Source: Larus michahellis
Taxonomy: Eukaryota; Chordata; Aves; Charadriiformes; Laridae
Assembly: GCF_964199755.1 (NCBI RefSeq)
Contig: NC_133896.1
Span: forward strand, 90,814,215-90,878,214
Direction of reading: 5' to 3'
DNA length: 64,000 nucleotides
The position numbers and the translations under genes are program-made. The notes beneath the pieces are model-generated. The model ran no database searches, was not told where the DNA came from, and was given only the letters and a program-made list of their open reading frames with translations. Below, piece after piece: positions 42,001 to 48,859 of the stretch. How positions within the stretch are numbered: position 1 is the stretch's first letter; every line of letters starts with the position of its first letter.

Positions 42001-45000
42001 AGTCTCCAACCTGACTGAATTCAGAGCCTTCATCGAGAACTTTACCTTAATCCAAACAGTCCTAGTAACCCTATTTCCAAGCAGCACCTGAAATCTTACA
42101 CAGTGGAATGTTTTAGTGCACCTAACTAAAATTTTTTGTTGTGTTTCCTTACTCGAGGTGTGTTTCTTCCTTCCCTGACAGGAGAGTTTGGAGAGGTGTG
42201 CTTTGGGCGCCTAAAACACCCAGGGAAGCGTGAATACACAGTAGCTATTAAGACCCTGAAGTCAGGTTACACTGATGAACAGCGGCGGGAGTTCCTGAGT
42301 GAGGCCAGCATCATGGGGCAATTTGAGCATCCCAATGTCATCCATCTGGAGGGTGTGGTCACCAAGAGCCGACCAGTCATGATTGTCACAGAGTTCATGG
42401 AGAATGGATCACTGGATTCCTTCCTCAGGGTACCACAACCAGAGTCTCCCACAACTGTTACCTCTTCATCTTGCTATGTGCCGGTCTCAGATCTGATAAT
42501 TTTGCCTGTCCTTCCTCTTCACTCCTGTTTCTATAAGTCCTCAGTTGCCCTCTTCAGGTGCAATAGAAATGATAGCAAATTATCAGAGTAAGTGGTTTGG
42601 GGCCAACATGGTGAAAATATTCCAAAATCTCACCCATCATAAAATTTCTTTATTATTTTAGACTTCTCCAGCTCAAATAATTAATAGTAAACAGTACTAA
42701 ATTGTTTATCTCTGTACACAGCCTTACAGTTCCTTTTGTGCGTGCTCCAAAGTTTTCCTTCCTAATAATGATTTTCAGACTTTATTCCACTGAATGTTGC
42801 AACATTATAATGAAGTAATGAAACTTGTAGTTATTTTTGGACTCAGGGTTTCCAGTGTTTTTTCTAGTAATGAAACATAAATACAGATGTTTTTGTAGTA
42901 TAGACGCTTCACTTGGTTTTTTTACTGATTCATATGCTAATTCAACCACAAATGCTTTGGCAGGTACGTTTTGAAGAGCACATGAACCCGTTGTGTAGAA
43001 TTGCATAGAATCCATTGTAAAGATCTTAAAGCAGTAGAGCAGATTTGCTCATGTTTATTTAACCATCTTAGTTGTTAATGAGACTAGGCGTAGGATGCTA
43101 AAGGAGGATATGGCCACAAGATGAGATTTCTCTTCAGAAAAAGATCACCAGTGTCTGACTTCATTTGAGATTCATTACCTTAAGCCCACCCTTCTTTCTT
43201 ATTTGCTGTCCCTGAACCTTCAGATTTTGGCTGAAGTTAAGATGTATGTTCTCTAACTTCATAAATTCACCTTGTTACCTTGCTCTTTGTTAGTCTTCCC
43301 TGTTGGCTTCATGTTCTGTGGTCATAAAAGCCTATGTTTGCCTCCTTACTTGCAGCAGAAGGAGGGACAGTTCAGTGTGTTACAGCTGGTGGGAATGCTA
43401 CGGGGGATTGCAGCTGGCATGCGCTACCTTTCAGACATGAACTATGTGCATCGTGACCTGGCAGCACGTAACATCTTAGTCAATAGTAACCTTGTGTGCA
43501 AGGTGTCAGACTTTGGTTTGTCCCGCTTTCTGGAGGATGATGCTTCAAACCCCACCTATACTGGAGCTCTGGTGAGTTACAGCTATGGAGTGCGTTACTG
43601 CAGTGCTGCCGGATACAATTTTTTCCTATTTTCCTCCTTGATTTGGTGTACCCTTTTTAGTCCATCTTGAGACCAGAGAGACCAGTGGGCTAGAGCTTTC
43701 TGTCTATCTTGTGGGCTATCTGTTCCAAACCAGTAAAAACCAAAAATAACTGAATATTTGGTCCACTCTGGCATGAGAAATGGAGTCTCGGTGCCGTTCT
43801 TTGTGGAATGATGGTGAATAGGACAAACCCCATAACAATGTAGGAGTTATCAGAAAGTATAAAGAACTGAAGGAGAGATTGAAGTCCCATACTACCACCC
43901 TTTGAGGAAAGAGCTGGTTTTTTCCTACAGAAAAGATAACTGACATAAGTATATTTATGGGCTTACAACAAACCATCAAATGAAATTACTGCCTATGAAG
44001 TTCTGATACCTGTTATACATACCACAAAAGGGGTGCGAGTATAACAGGCAGGTTGAAATTACCGTTTTGTATGTGAGGGATGACGAAGAATTCAGTCACT
44101 GAAAGGTGAAATAAGTTTTAGATGTATGTGTTTTTAAAGAACCAGCACCTGAATGATATCTCATTTGGCAGGTCATACCTGCGATCAGAGAGGTCAAGAT
44201 GGAAAGAGGAAGGAGTTAATGCTAGCCACTCAGTGTATCTGTCCTTGATGTTACAAGTTGGGATTGTTTAAATGGGTTTAGATTTCCAAACAGTTGTAAC
44301 TTTCAGGAGAATTTTACTATCTGCCACCTCTCAAATGCTGCAAAGTAGAGCTATAAAAATGAAAATCTATTATATCATGGGATTTGTAACAGCAAGGAGG
44401 CACGATTCTGTTTTTTCATCTATGTTTGTCAATAGAACAAGGTGGAAACCTTGAACATAATTTAAACAAACAATGTCTACAAGATGGCGTCAACTGGACA
44501 GGCGCCCCATGCTCAGAGTTGTGTCGTGCTACAGGCATCTGATCAGTTCAGTATTGTCATTTTCACAAACAGTCTTTATCTCACTGACATTCTGGTTGCT
44601 GTCTGACTGCTTTCTAGGGCTGCAAAATCCCCATCCGTTGGACTGCCCCTGAAGCTGTCCAGTATCGCAAGTTCACCTCCTCCAGTGATGTCTGGAGCTA
44701 TGGCATTGTCATGTGGGAGGTGATGTCCTATGGTGAGAGGCCTTACTGGGACATGTCCAATCAGGATGTAAGTTTTAGAAGCAGTGAGAATGCACATCTA
44801 CCTCTCTGTCCTGTATCAGTTCAAGTAGAAGAAAGTCATACCTCATGAAGTGATTGAAGCTTGTTTGTCTTTTATTTTCCCAGCTGTGATAAAGCTTTGT
44901 TCTTCTTTTCCTGTAGGTAATTAATGCCATTGACCAGGACTATCGCCTGCCACCACCCCCCGACTGCCCAACTGTTTTGCACCTGCTGATGCTTGACTGC

Positions 45001-47674
45001 TGGCAGAAGGAGCGGGTCCAGAGACCCAAATTTGAGCAAATAGTCAGTGCCCTAGATAAAATGATCCGCAAGCCATCTGCCCTCAAAGCCACTGGCACTG
45101 GGAGCAGCAGGTGAGACAAGGATTTAGTGCAGAAGAATAGGGCTTGTGTCTCGGTAGGCATCAGGAGGAAAAGAAAGCAGTAAATCAGGCTATATAGTAT
45201 TTTTTCCAACCCTCTCGTCTAAGGCTGGGAACAAAAAGGAAGGAAAAAAAATGAGGGGGAGTGTTGGAAAAACTGTATTTCCTGGTTCACTTAATGGGTG
45301 ATGAGAAGTTGTGAGTGTTGAATGTGAGGGGAGATAAATCTCTTGATGAGGAGCACTGAGGATGAACATGAGTGAGTGAGGGATGTTAGGGAATGAAGGG
45401 AGGGACACATCTGTGTGTGAGCACAAAAGGTGATGAAGGAAGAGAAGATCATGGCTTATGGATGGAAGGAAGTCTGTAGCTAAGACTAATCAGAACTGCG
45501 GCTTGCATCCCATATTTTCCCAACTGCATTTTGCAGCCTTATGGAACCAAAGGCAAGAGGTCAGCAAAGGACAAGTCTCTGGGGAAGTAAATGGCACCAA
45601 GATTAGATGGCTGTTGGGCTGATGACGGAACTACATCCTGCTGGCCTGGAGGTTTTTTCCCTGTGGTTATAAATCTTGTCTCAGTGGAATGTACTCCACA
45701 GCTGAGGGGGGGTGGTGGGGGGAGGGAATTGCCTAGTCATGCCCAGTTTACTAAAAACAGCACATAAAGAGAGTTATAGCTTTGGGACAGAGTCAGATGA
45801 TGGGGAAAAGAGCAAATGCTATGTATAAACAGTCATTTATTTGGCCTTTTACTGCTATGCTTTTATCTAGTGGGTGTTGGAGCTGAAACAAGGCACTCAT
45901 TGTCTCATAGGTTACTTTCTGATCCAAGGAGTGCATCTAGGAGAGGGAGAGCTAGTCACAAAGGTAAAAAGGTATAAGGTCTCATCTCTGCCTCAGAAGC
46001 CTCCTTACTGCAACTCTTTGTCCAGCTAATAGGTCTAGACCCAGAAAGCGTGGAAAGATGTGGGGCAACAAGATGAGAATGTGCCTGAGATAGTATAAAA
46101 TGGGAAGGAAGTATCAATTTCTTGGGCTGGGTTGATTGTTTTCATGCAGAAAAAGGAACACGGGTAGTCTAGAAACAGGGCATCAAGGTGGGGCTTTAGA
46201 AATTAGGGCATGAAGAAGATTATCATTGTTCTCCATTCTGCGCTCTTCAGAGGTTGCATCCTCTCCCTCTCGTAACTCTGACCTTATTAATGCGGTCAGA
46301 TGATGTTGATAACTTGAGTTTTTAGAACCTGCCTCTTTTGCAGACCATCTCAGCCTCTCCTGAGCAACTGTCCTCCAGATTTCCCTTCACTCAGCAATGC
46401 CCATGAGTGGTTGGATGCTATCAAGATGGGCCGTTACAAGGAGAATTTTGACCAGGCTGGTCTGATTACATTTGATGTCATATCACGCATGACTCTGGAG
46501 TAAGTACAGGGGTAGAGAGCAGATACCAGACACAGTTTTCCATGCAGAAAGTGAAAGCAGTCTGAGAAATATTTAATAAGGGCTATAGGGAGAATACATA
46601 CACATGAAAAAGGAGAGGGAAGCCAGAGCAAAGTAGCTACTGTTTCTTACATGTTATTAGGGCTTCTGGACACTCTCCATACTACTGTACATTTGTAATA
46701 TGTCTCTATAAGCACAAATACTGATCCCATGTACACTACAAAACATATTGTCAGTGTTGAAGAGAGGTTGTTACATCAGAATGTTCATGACAGCTGCCAC
46801 AGGTAATAACCACTTTTAAGGGGATGCGTAGAACCAGCCATGCCATACACTGTGTTGAAGTGCTACGTAGAAGACAGGAGCCAGGAAAAGGAGCATACAT
46901 AGAGTCATAGAATTGTAGAATGGTTTGGGTTGTAAGGGACCTTTAAAGATCATCTAGTCCAGCCCCCCTGCCATGGACAGGGACATCTTTCAGTAGATCA
47001 GGTTGCTAAGAGGCCCATCCAACTTGACTTTGAACACTTCCAGTGAAGGGCCATCCACAACTTCTCTGGGCAACCTGCTCCAGTGTCTCACCACCCTCAC
47101 CACAACCAATTTCTTCCTTATATCTAATCTAAAGCTACCCTTTTTCAGTTTAAAGCCTTTGCCCCTTGTTGTATCACTACAGACCCTAGTAAAACGTCTC
47201 TCTCCATCTTTCTTGTAACCCCCCCTTATGTATTGAAAGGCTGCAAGAAGGTCTCTCTGGAGGCTTATTTTCTCCAGGCTGAACAACCTCAGTTTTCTCA
47301 GCCTTTCTTCAGAGGAGAGATGTTCCAGCCTGCTGATCATTTTCATGGCCCATTTCCACTGCTTCTTTTTGTATCATAATCTACCAAGTTCTGCCGACAC
47401 TACCTCCACCCACACACATTTGCCAAGCAAAAGCAGCTGCCTTGTCAACTGTTTCTCAAAGATGATATCCGTGCACATTGATTTAGATTTACAGGGAAAG
47501 GGACTGGGACTGTTGAGAACAAGAAGCCCATTTTAACACCTTCCACGTCCTCTTTTCTCTTGCAGAGATATCCAACATATTGGCATCACCCTCGTGGGTC
47601 ACCAGAAAAAGATTCTAAACAGCATACAGCTCATGCGAGTCCATTTGAATCAGCTTGAACCAGTAGAAGTGTGA
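2976..47674 (+). CDS. EPHB6: Eph receptor B6 (avian EPHB6/EPHB5-type), coding exons 2-16
   Basis: Transmembrane receptor tyrosine kinase that binds membrane-anchored ephrins on neighbouring cells. Exon joins: 2976-3040, 4597-5293, 21053-21208, 23338-23676, 36385-36509, 37616-37778, 38612-38726, 41484-41539, 41653-41772, 42182-42429, 43356-43571, 44618-44767, 44917-45110, 46344-46499, 47566-47674. All introns are GT-AG, and phases match at every junction. Exon sizes such as 65, 156, 125, 163, 248, 216, 150 and 194 are typical of Eph genes. EPHB6 assignment rests on [13 protein letters not shown] in exon 2, DQPNG...DYQLRY and FTLTSETN in the second FN3, VTKSRP in the kinase and the V-E-V terminus, all close to mammalian EPHB6 as recalled. 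Unlike mammalian EPHB6, the kinase keeps its catalytic residues. Exon 1 lies outside or was not recognised. About 968 residues are encoded here, so the full protein is near 1,000. Confidence 0.95.
3315..3385 (+). repeat. (TAGAA)n pentanucleotide tract
   Basis: About 14 nearly perfect copies of TAGAA, read as (ATTCT)n on the other strand. It sits directly at the 3' end of the minus-strand CR1 at 3391-4186, so it looks like an expanded CR1 tail. Normal CR1 tails are a few copies of ATTCTATG. Confidence 0.9.
3391..4186 (-). mobile_element. CR1 LINE, 5'-truncated (3' part of ORF2)
   Basis: On the minus strand it reads CR1 reverse-transcriptase C-terminal sequence, including [57 protein letters not shown] and [14 protein letters not shown]. 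The 3' end faces left, with GGTTGGAAGGGACC and a pentanucleotide tail. It lies in EPHB6 intron 2. Confidence 0.92.
4187..4248 (+). repeat. (TAGAA)n and (TAGCA)n tract
   Basis: About six TAGAA copies followed by five TAGCA copies, then TAGAA again. It is the tail of the second minus-strand CR1 at 4249-4520 and also marks the 5' end of the first CR1. The change of unit in blocks shows local replication slippage. Confidence 0.9.
4249..4520 (-). mobile_element. CR1 LINE 3'-end fragment, variant subfamily
   Basis: It starts at the left with TCAGTTGGAAGGGACCTACA and continues with the diverged last part of a CR1 (NNMVYLL..., [15 protein letters not shown] on the minus strand). The ACCTACAA ending differs from the common CCTCTGGAGATC ending and recurs next to the repeat at 32.3 kb. 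It ends about 80 bp before exon 3. Confidence 0.75.
4597..5293 (+). CDS. EPHB6: EPHB6 coding exon 3: ephrin-binding domain and first Cys-rich segment
   Basis: A 697-bp exon starting after TTATAG with WDEVSVLDD and ending at RACQ plus one base before GTGAGA. It holds the rest of the jelly-roll ephrin-binding domain ([44 protein letters not shown]) and the start of the Cys-rich region ([17 protein letters not shown]). [10 protein letters not shown] and GFYLAFQD are hallmarks of the family. TSMTGSSGV before the CNGEGEW motif is longer than in EPHB1-B3 and resembles the expanded EPHB6 loop. The exon begins about 80 bp after a CR1 fragment, so the repeat sits close to the acceptor. Confidence 0.96.
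8610..9365 (+). mobile_element. Old solo LTR, avian ERVL-like
   Basis: The segment opens near TTTACGTGGCAAGGTTCTGG and has a TATTTAAGAAGGGG promoter-like stretch at about 8786. It contains degenerate repeats of CTGGAGCAGAT...CCCGTGGA, an AATAAGTTAAAATAA polyadenylation-like region at 9173, and ends near AAGGTTAACCCGCCACA. This layout and the repeated wording match avian ERVL LTRs as I recall them. No internal retroviral gene adjoins it, so it is probably a solo LTR left by recombination. A search against an avian repeat library would settle it. Confidence 0.6.
9848..10222 (-). mobile_element. Diverged CR1 3' fragment
   Basis: Left end ACCATAGAAAAATG...GGGACCTGTGGAAG, then CTGGGCAACTGTACCAATG and CTCCAGCCTTCTCTTCTTTAAAATGAACAA. 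These follow the order of landmarks of a minus-strand CR1 3' region but with heavy divergence. It is older than the other CR1 copies here. Confidence 0.55.
10738..10826 (+). mobile_element. Fragment of the same LTR-like repeat
   Basis: GGTGGTGGAGAGTCTAGTGG, GGTGCCCTCTGTGA and CCAGACATAACTT match the segment at 8638-8722 closely, with a short insertion. Only about 90 bp of the LTR's 5' part is present. Confidence 0.6.
11128..12278 (-). mobile_element. CR1 LINE, 5'-truncated, long open ORF2 remnant
   Basis: The minus strand carries 272 uninterrupted codons (11389-12207) of CR1 reverse transcriptase from [13 protein letters not shown] through [20 protein letters not shown] to [11 protein letters not shown]. 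The catalytic box reads FANDTK where active elements have F-A-D-D, so it is not functional. Long openness suggests a fairly young copy. The 3' end is ATCATAGGGTTGGAAGGGAC at the left. Confidence 0.95.
14362..14496 (-). mobile_element. Short CR1 fragment
   Basis: CAGAGGGACCTCTGAACCTC, GTTTGTGCCCGTTGCCTCTG and CACTGGACACCACTGAAAAG are the standard CR1 landmarks of the region upstream of the 3' end. It is truncated on both sides, and a pyrimidine repeat follows at its right end. Confidence 0.8.
14502..14586 (+). repeat. (TTTTTTC)n pyrimidine tract
   Basis: About 11 copies of a seven-base unit, six T and one C, forming an 85-bp uninterrupted pyrimidine run. It has mirror symmetry, so it could form a triplex. 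Confidence 0.95.
15188..15258 (-). mobile_element. 3' tip of a CR1 split by a nested CR1
   Basis: AATCACAGAATAGCTGAACT...CCCCCTCTGCC is a minus-strand CR1 3' end. It breaks off where an opposite-strand CR1 begins, and more minus-strand CR1 resumes at 15771. Confidence 0.7.
15259..15770 (+). mobile_element. CR1 LINE nested in an older CR1
   Basis: Plus-strand CR1 3' half: GAGAGAGTCCAGTGGAGGGC, GGCTGAGAGACC, the reading [20 protein letters not shown], and the 3' end GAGGTCCCTTCCAACC with a GATTCTGG tail. It is inserted in the opposite orientation into a minus-strand CR1. Confidence 0.85.
15771..17050 (-). mobile_element. CR1 LINE internal part plus duplicated block (copy A)
   Basis: Minus-strand CR1 reverse-transcriptase and endonuclease sequence, including the reading [20 protein letters not shown] and [17 protein letters not shown] (16375-16779), typical of the ORF2 endonuclease. 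Frames are broken. From about 16112 to 17046 it matches 30897-31831 at a constant offset of 14,785 bases with six mismatches. The last ~360 bp (16690-17050) do not look like CR1 to me. Confidence 0.85.
17622..17646 (+). repeat. (TTTG)n microsatellite
   Basis: Six copies of TTTG in intron 3. Confidence 0.85.
21053..21208 (+). CDS. EPHB6: EPHB6 coding exon 4: EGF-like Cys-rich segment
   Basis: A 156-bp exon (AG at 21051-21052, GTAAGT donor at 21209), phase 1 in and out. The product reads ACPLGFFKV, then [22 protein letters not shown] and DAPCTG, with the Cys spacing of the EGF-like module between the ligand-binding and FN3 domains. It lies between the two near-identical repeat blocks of introns 3 and 5. 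Confidence 0.94.
21209..23337 (+). other. EPHB6 intron 4
   Basis: A 2.1-kb intron with a polypyrimidine run before the acceptor at 23338. I see no repeat or gene in it. Confidence 0.9.
23338..23676 (+). CDS. EPHB6: EPHB6 coding exon 5: first fibronectin III domain
   Basis: A 339-bp exon after GTTCTAG with a GTGAGG donor, phase 1 in and out. It starts GIPSAPRDL and contains [26 protein letters not shown] and YTFEIQAVN, ending in INVSTSQS, which includes an N-glycosylation sequon. The GLTES and FNV-CK-C motifs are typical of the first Eph FN3. Exons 4 plus 5 total 495 bp, a multiple of three, so losing both would keep the frame. Confidence 0.95.
26168..26221 (+). repeat. (GTT)n/(ATT)n microsatellite
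   Basis: TTGTTGTTGTTGTTGTG followed by an imperfect run of ATT units. Simple-sequence DNA in intron 5. Confidence 0.85.
29126..31835 (-). mobile_element. CR1 LINE, 2.7 kb, longest in the window (contains copy B)
   Basis: Minus-strand CR1 running from the 3' end at the left (GCTTGGAAGAGACCTCTGGA) through reverse transcriptase ([29 protein letters not shown]) to the endonuclease ([20 protein letters not shown], 31160-31564). Stops and frameshifts break ORF2. Its right third, from about 30897 to 31831, is nearly identical to the block at 16112-17046, whereas the rest is well diverged from typical CR1. Confidence 0.9.
32287..32367 (+). repeat. (TAGAA)n pentanucleotide tract
   Basis: About 15 copies of TAGAA ending in one TAGCA. 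It is continuous with the purine tract that follows and with a CR1 3' end further right. Confidence 0.95.
32368..32601 (+). repeat. 234-bp all-purine pentanucleotide array
   Basis: Every base from 32368 to 32601 on this strand is A or G. The unit changes in blocks: GGGGA at 32374-32400, then GGAGA to about 32455, then GAAGA to about 32595. All are single-base variants of one another and of the TAGAA block to the left. Long purine mirror repeats can form intramolecular triplex DNA. Confidence 0.95.
32602..32685 (-). mobile_element. CR1 3'-end fragment beside the pentanucleotide array
   Basis: TTCAGTTGGTAGGGACCTAC and ATCATCTAGTCCATCTGCCC match the variant CR1 3' end at 4249. The array to its left is in the position of the tail of this element. 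Confidence 0.7.
36385..36509 (+). CDS. EPHB6: EPHB6 coding exon 6: second FN3 domain, first half
   Basis: A 125-bp exon after TTCCAG with a GTGAGC donor. It reads [13 protein letters not shown], then [13 protein letters not shown] and [10 protein letters not shown]. The [14 protein letters not shown] core is the conserved first half of the second FN3. The exon enters in phase 1 and ends in phase 0. Confidence 0.95.
36510..37615 (+). other. EPHB6 intron 6
   Basis: 1.1-kb intron. No repeat or gene recognised. Confidence 0.9.
37616..37778 (+). CDS. EPHB6: EPHB6 coding exon 7: second FN3 domain, second half
   Basis: A 163-bp exon after TTCACAG with a GTAAGT donor. It starts [15 protein letters not shown] and continues through [19 protein letters not shown] and [12 protein letters not shown]. 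This completes the membrane-proximal FN3. It ends in phase 1. Confidence 0.95.
37779..38611 (+). other. EPHB6 intron 7
   Basis: 0.83-kb intron. Nothing recognised beyond a TGTG-rich stretch before the acceptor. Confidence 0.9.
38612..38726 (+). CDS. EPHB6: EPHB6 coding exon 8: transmembrane helix
   Basis: A 115-bp exon (AG at 38610-38611, GTGAAT donor). A short stalk [10 protein letters not shown] is followed by an uninterrupted hydrophobic stretch of about 25 residues ([11 protein letters not shown]...AILAIIF), then a basic stop-transfer KR. The helix has small-residue GxxxG-like positions. It ends with two bases of a Ser codon. Confidence 0.93.
38727..41483 (+). other. EPHB6 intron 8
   Basis: 2.8-kb, very AT-rich intron. 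No repeat family or exon was recognised. Confidence 0.9.
41484..41539 (+). CDS. EPHB6: EPHB6 coding exon 9: juxtamembrane micro-exon
   Basis: A 56-bp exon after CTGCAG with a GTAAGT donor. It encodes [20 protein letters not shown], the basic cytoplasmic segment just inside the membrane. Small exons at this position are normal in Eph genes. The following intron is only 113 bp, the shortest in the gene. Confidence 0.9.
41653..41772 (+). CDS. EPHB6: EPHB6 coding exon 10: juxtamembrane tyrosines and start of kinase
   Basis: A 120-bp exon after CACTGCAG. It begins [15 protein letters not shown], the conserved Eph juxtamembrane motif whose tyrosines are the usual autophosphorylation and SH2-docking sites, then [10 protein letters not shown], the first half of the glycine-rich loop. 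The donor is GTAGTG, weaker than the other donors of the gene, but the frame with exon 11 is exact. Confidence 0.93.
41773..42181 (+). other. EPHB6 intron 10
   Basis: 409-bp intron inside the glycine-loop codons of the kinase. No other content seen. Confidence 0.9.
42182..42429 (+). CDS. EPHB6: EPHB6 coding exon 11: kinase N-lobe with catalytic Lys
   Basis: A 248-bp exon after CTGACAG. It completes the glycine loop (GEFGEVCFG), then VAIK with the ATP-binding Lys codon at 42250-42252, the alphaC segment [34 protein letters not shown] and SLDSFLR. Human EPHB6 has Gln in place of this Lys (VAIQ, recalled), so the residue is a key difference. The donor is GTACCA, unusual in lacking G at +5, but exon length and frame agree with the family. 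Confidence 0.94.
42430..43355 (+). other. EPHB6 intron 11
   Basis: 926-bp intron. The frame stays open for 54 codons past the donor, so retention would add residues and then stop. No repeat seen. Confidence 0.9.
43356..43571 (+). CDS. EPHB6: EPHB6 coding exon 12: catalytic loop and DFG motif
   Basis: A 216-bp exon after TTGCAG with a GTGAGT donor, phase 0 at both ends. It encodes [32 protein letters not shown] with the catalytic Asp codon at 43455-43457, [10 protein letters not shown] with the metal-binding Asp at 43509-43511, and the activation-loop Tyr in NPTYTG at 43557-43559. Mammalian EPHB6 has lost both Asp residues. Here the motifs are those of an active tyrosine kinase. Confidence 0.95.
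43572..44617 (+). other. EPHB6 intron 12
   Basis: 1.05-kb intron between the DFG exon and the APE exon. No repeat or gene recognised. Confidence 0.9.
44618..44767 (+). CDS. EPHB6: EPHB6 coding exon 13: kinase C-lobe, substrate segment
   Basis: A 150-bp exon after TTTCTAG with a GTAAGT donor, phase 0. It reads [13 protein letters not shown], the P+1 loop and APE motif, then [19 protein letters not shown] and [11 protein letters not shown]. All are standard Eph C-lobe landmarks. Confidence 0.95.
44917..45110 (+). CDS. EPHB6: EPHB6 coding exon 14: end of kinase domain
   Basis: A 194-bp exon after CTGTAG with a GTGAGA donor. It encodes [34 protein letters not shown] and [12 protein letters not shown], the last kinase helices and the start of the linker to the SAM domain. 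It ends with two bases of a Ser or Arg codon. Confidence 0.95.
45111..46343 (+). other. EPHB6 intron 14
   Basis: 1.23-kb purine-rich intron with a short G-rich run (GGGGGGTGGTGGGGGGAGGG) at about 45705. No repeat family recognised. Confidence 0.9.
46344..46499 (+). CDS. EPHB6: EPHB6 coding exon 15: SAM domain, first part
   Basis: A 156-bp exon after TTTTGCAG, ending just before GTAAGT at 46500. It encodes [16 protein letters not shown], then [20 protein letters not shown] and [12 protein letters not shown], the first helices of the sterile alpha motif used for receptor clustering. The PLL...DFP linker also occurs in mammalian EPHB6. Confidence 0.94.
46903..47375 (-). mobile_element. CR1 3' fragment in EPHB6 intron 15
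   Basis: The left end ATAGAATTGTAGAATGGTTT is the CR1 3' tail, followed by AGGGACCTTTAAAGATCATC. The minus strand reads [20 protein letters not shown] and [14 protein letters not shown] CR1 sequence up to about 47346. It ends about 190 bp before exon 16. Confidence 0.9.
47566..47674 (+). CDS. EPHB6: EPHB6 coding exon 16: end of SAM domain, PDZ ligand and stop
   Basis: The final coding segment after CTTGCAG. It reads [20 protein letters not shown] then [16 protein letters not shown] and a TGA at 47672-47674. GHQKKIL is the diagnostic last SAM helix. The terminal V-E-V is a PDZ-domain ligand, as in mammalian EPHB6. Confidence 0.95.
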
Positions 47675-48082
47675 TGTTTACACCATCCTTATTCCACTAG
47701 TCTCAAACTCTGGAAAGGTTCTGGAGGAATTCAGAAGGATTTTTGCTGTAAGAAAAAGAGATGTCAGTATCCTACTTGAAGACTTACTGCACCCAGAGTG
47801 TGCACACTACATGTCCTGTTCCATGAACAAAAACAAAGACTTGCCATGATTCGAAAGCAGAGCTACATAACTGGTGGCATTTAAACGCGGCTGACATCAT
47901 ACATTGGGAATGGGTTGGGGGAGGGAAAGTTATAATAATACGGGAAGGGGATGAAATAATAGCTTGGACAGATCACAAGCACTTGTTGTCTCTTCTCTGC
48001 CAACAAAAGGTATCAGACAACTTTACAAAGCCATCAGCAGGCTTTATCAGTGGCTGGGTGCCCAGCAAAGCTACAGAGACTT

Positions 48083-48088
48083 AATAAA
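48083..48088 (+). other. Candidate polyadenylation signal of EPHB6
   Basis: AATAAA 409 bases after the EPHB6 stop, in repeat-free sequence. A second AATAAA lies at 48854-48859. Which is used cannot be told from sequence, so the 3' UTR is either about 0.43 or 1.2 kb. Confidence 0.4.
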
Positions 48089-48853
48089 GGGAGCAAAAAA
48101 TTACCATTTTTTTTCCAAAAGAATCCTGTCATGGTGTGAGAAATTATTACTGATAAGCATCAATCTGTCACTTGATATGCCAGCTTGGTGGGGAACTCAA
48201 GTTCCAGTTAGTGCACAATATGTGCTAAGCAATAGGACATGTCACCTGGTGAAGAGGTTGAGAGTAAAGGGCTCAAAACTCTATGCTATTTCATGTGCAG
48301 TTCTTGGGTCTGCTCCACGGTCTAGGAGGGAAGCTTACTAATCCACTGTGCTGTCACAAGGAACAGCAAGTCCCTTGTGCTATGCAGCTCTGTTTATGGG
48401 ACTGCAACAGAATGGAACAATGAGGATTCCTAGGATCCATCCTCATGGATCTTCCAGTGGAGAGGGAAGCATAGGTTCTGGTCCTCACAAGCCCATTCTT
48501 AAGAGGAAAGGCACAAGTTGTGACATTCTGAAATCCTGAGCACCCAGGATTTGCGGTTTGTTCTCTTCTGACCCCCTTACAAATAGTAAAGAGTGTTACA
48601 GAAAAAAATCTGAAGCCCTTTGCTGCTGTAAAATACTTGTTCTTTTTTTCACGCTAACCAGCTGCATCAATGGGCACAGCTGGTTGAAGATTCTTTCTGA
48701 AGAAAATGCAGACCTGCAGAAGTCAACTCCAAATAGACAACTGGAATAAGGAAGGTGAAACTCTTTCACAAGTTCTTGCCAAGAGTGATCAGGGAAGGGT
48801 ACCAGTCCCACAAGTCACTTCAGTCCTTAAAAACCGTATAACAATGTCCGTGG

Positions 48854-48859
48854 AATAAA
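48854..48859 (+). other. Second candidate polyadenylation signal of EPHB6
   Basis: AATAAA 1.18 kb after the stop codon, with no repeat between. It is an alternative to the signal at 48083. Confidence 0.35.

Noticed and set aside
2976..47674. Assignment to EPHB1, EPHB2, EPHB3 or EPHB4
   Set aside because: These have different wording at exon 2, the Cys-rich loop, the second FN3 and the C-terminus; all of these fit EPHB6 better.
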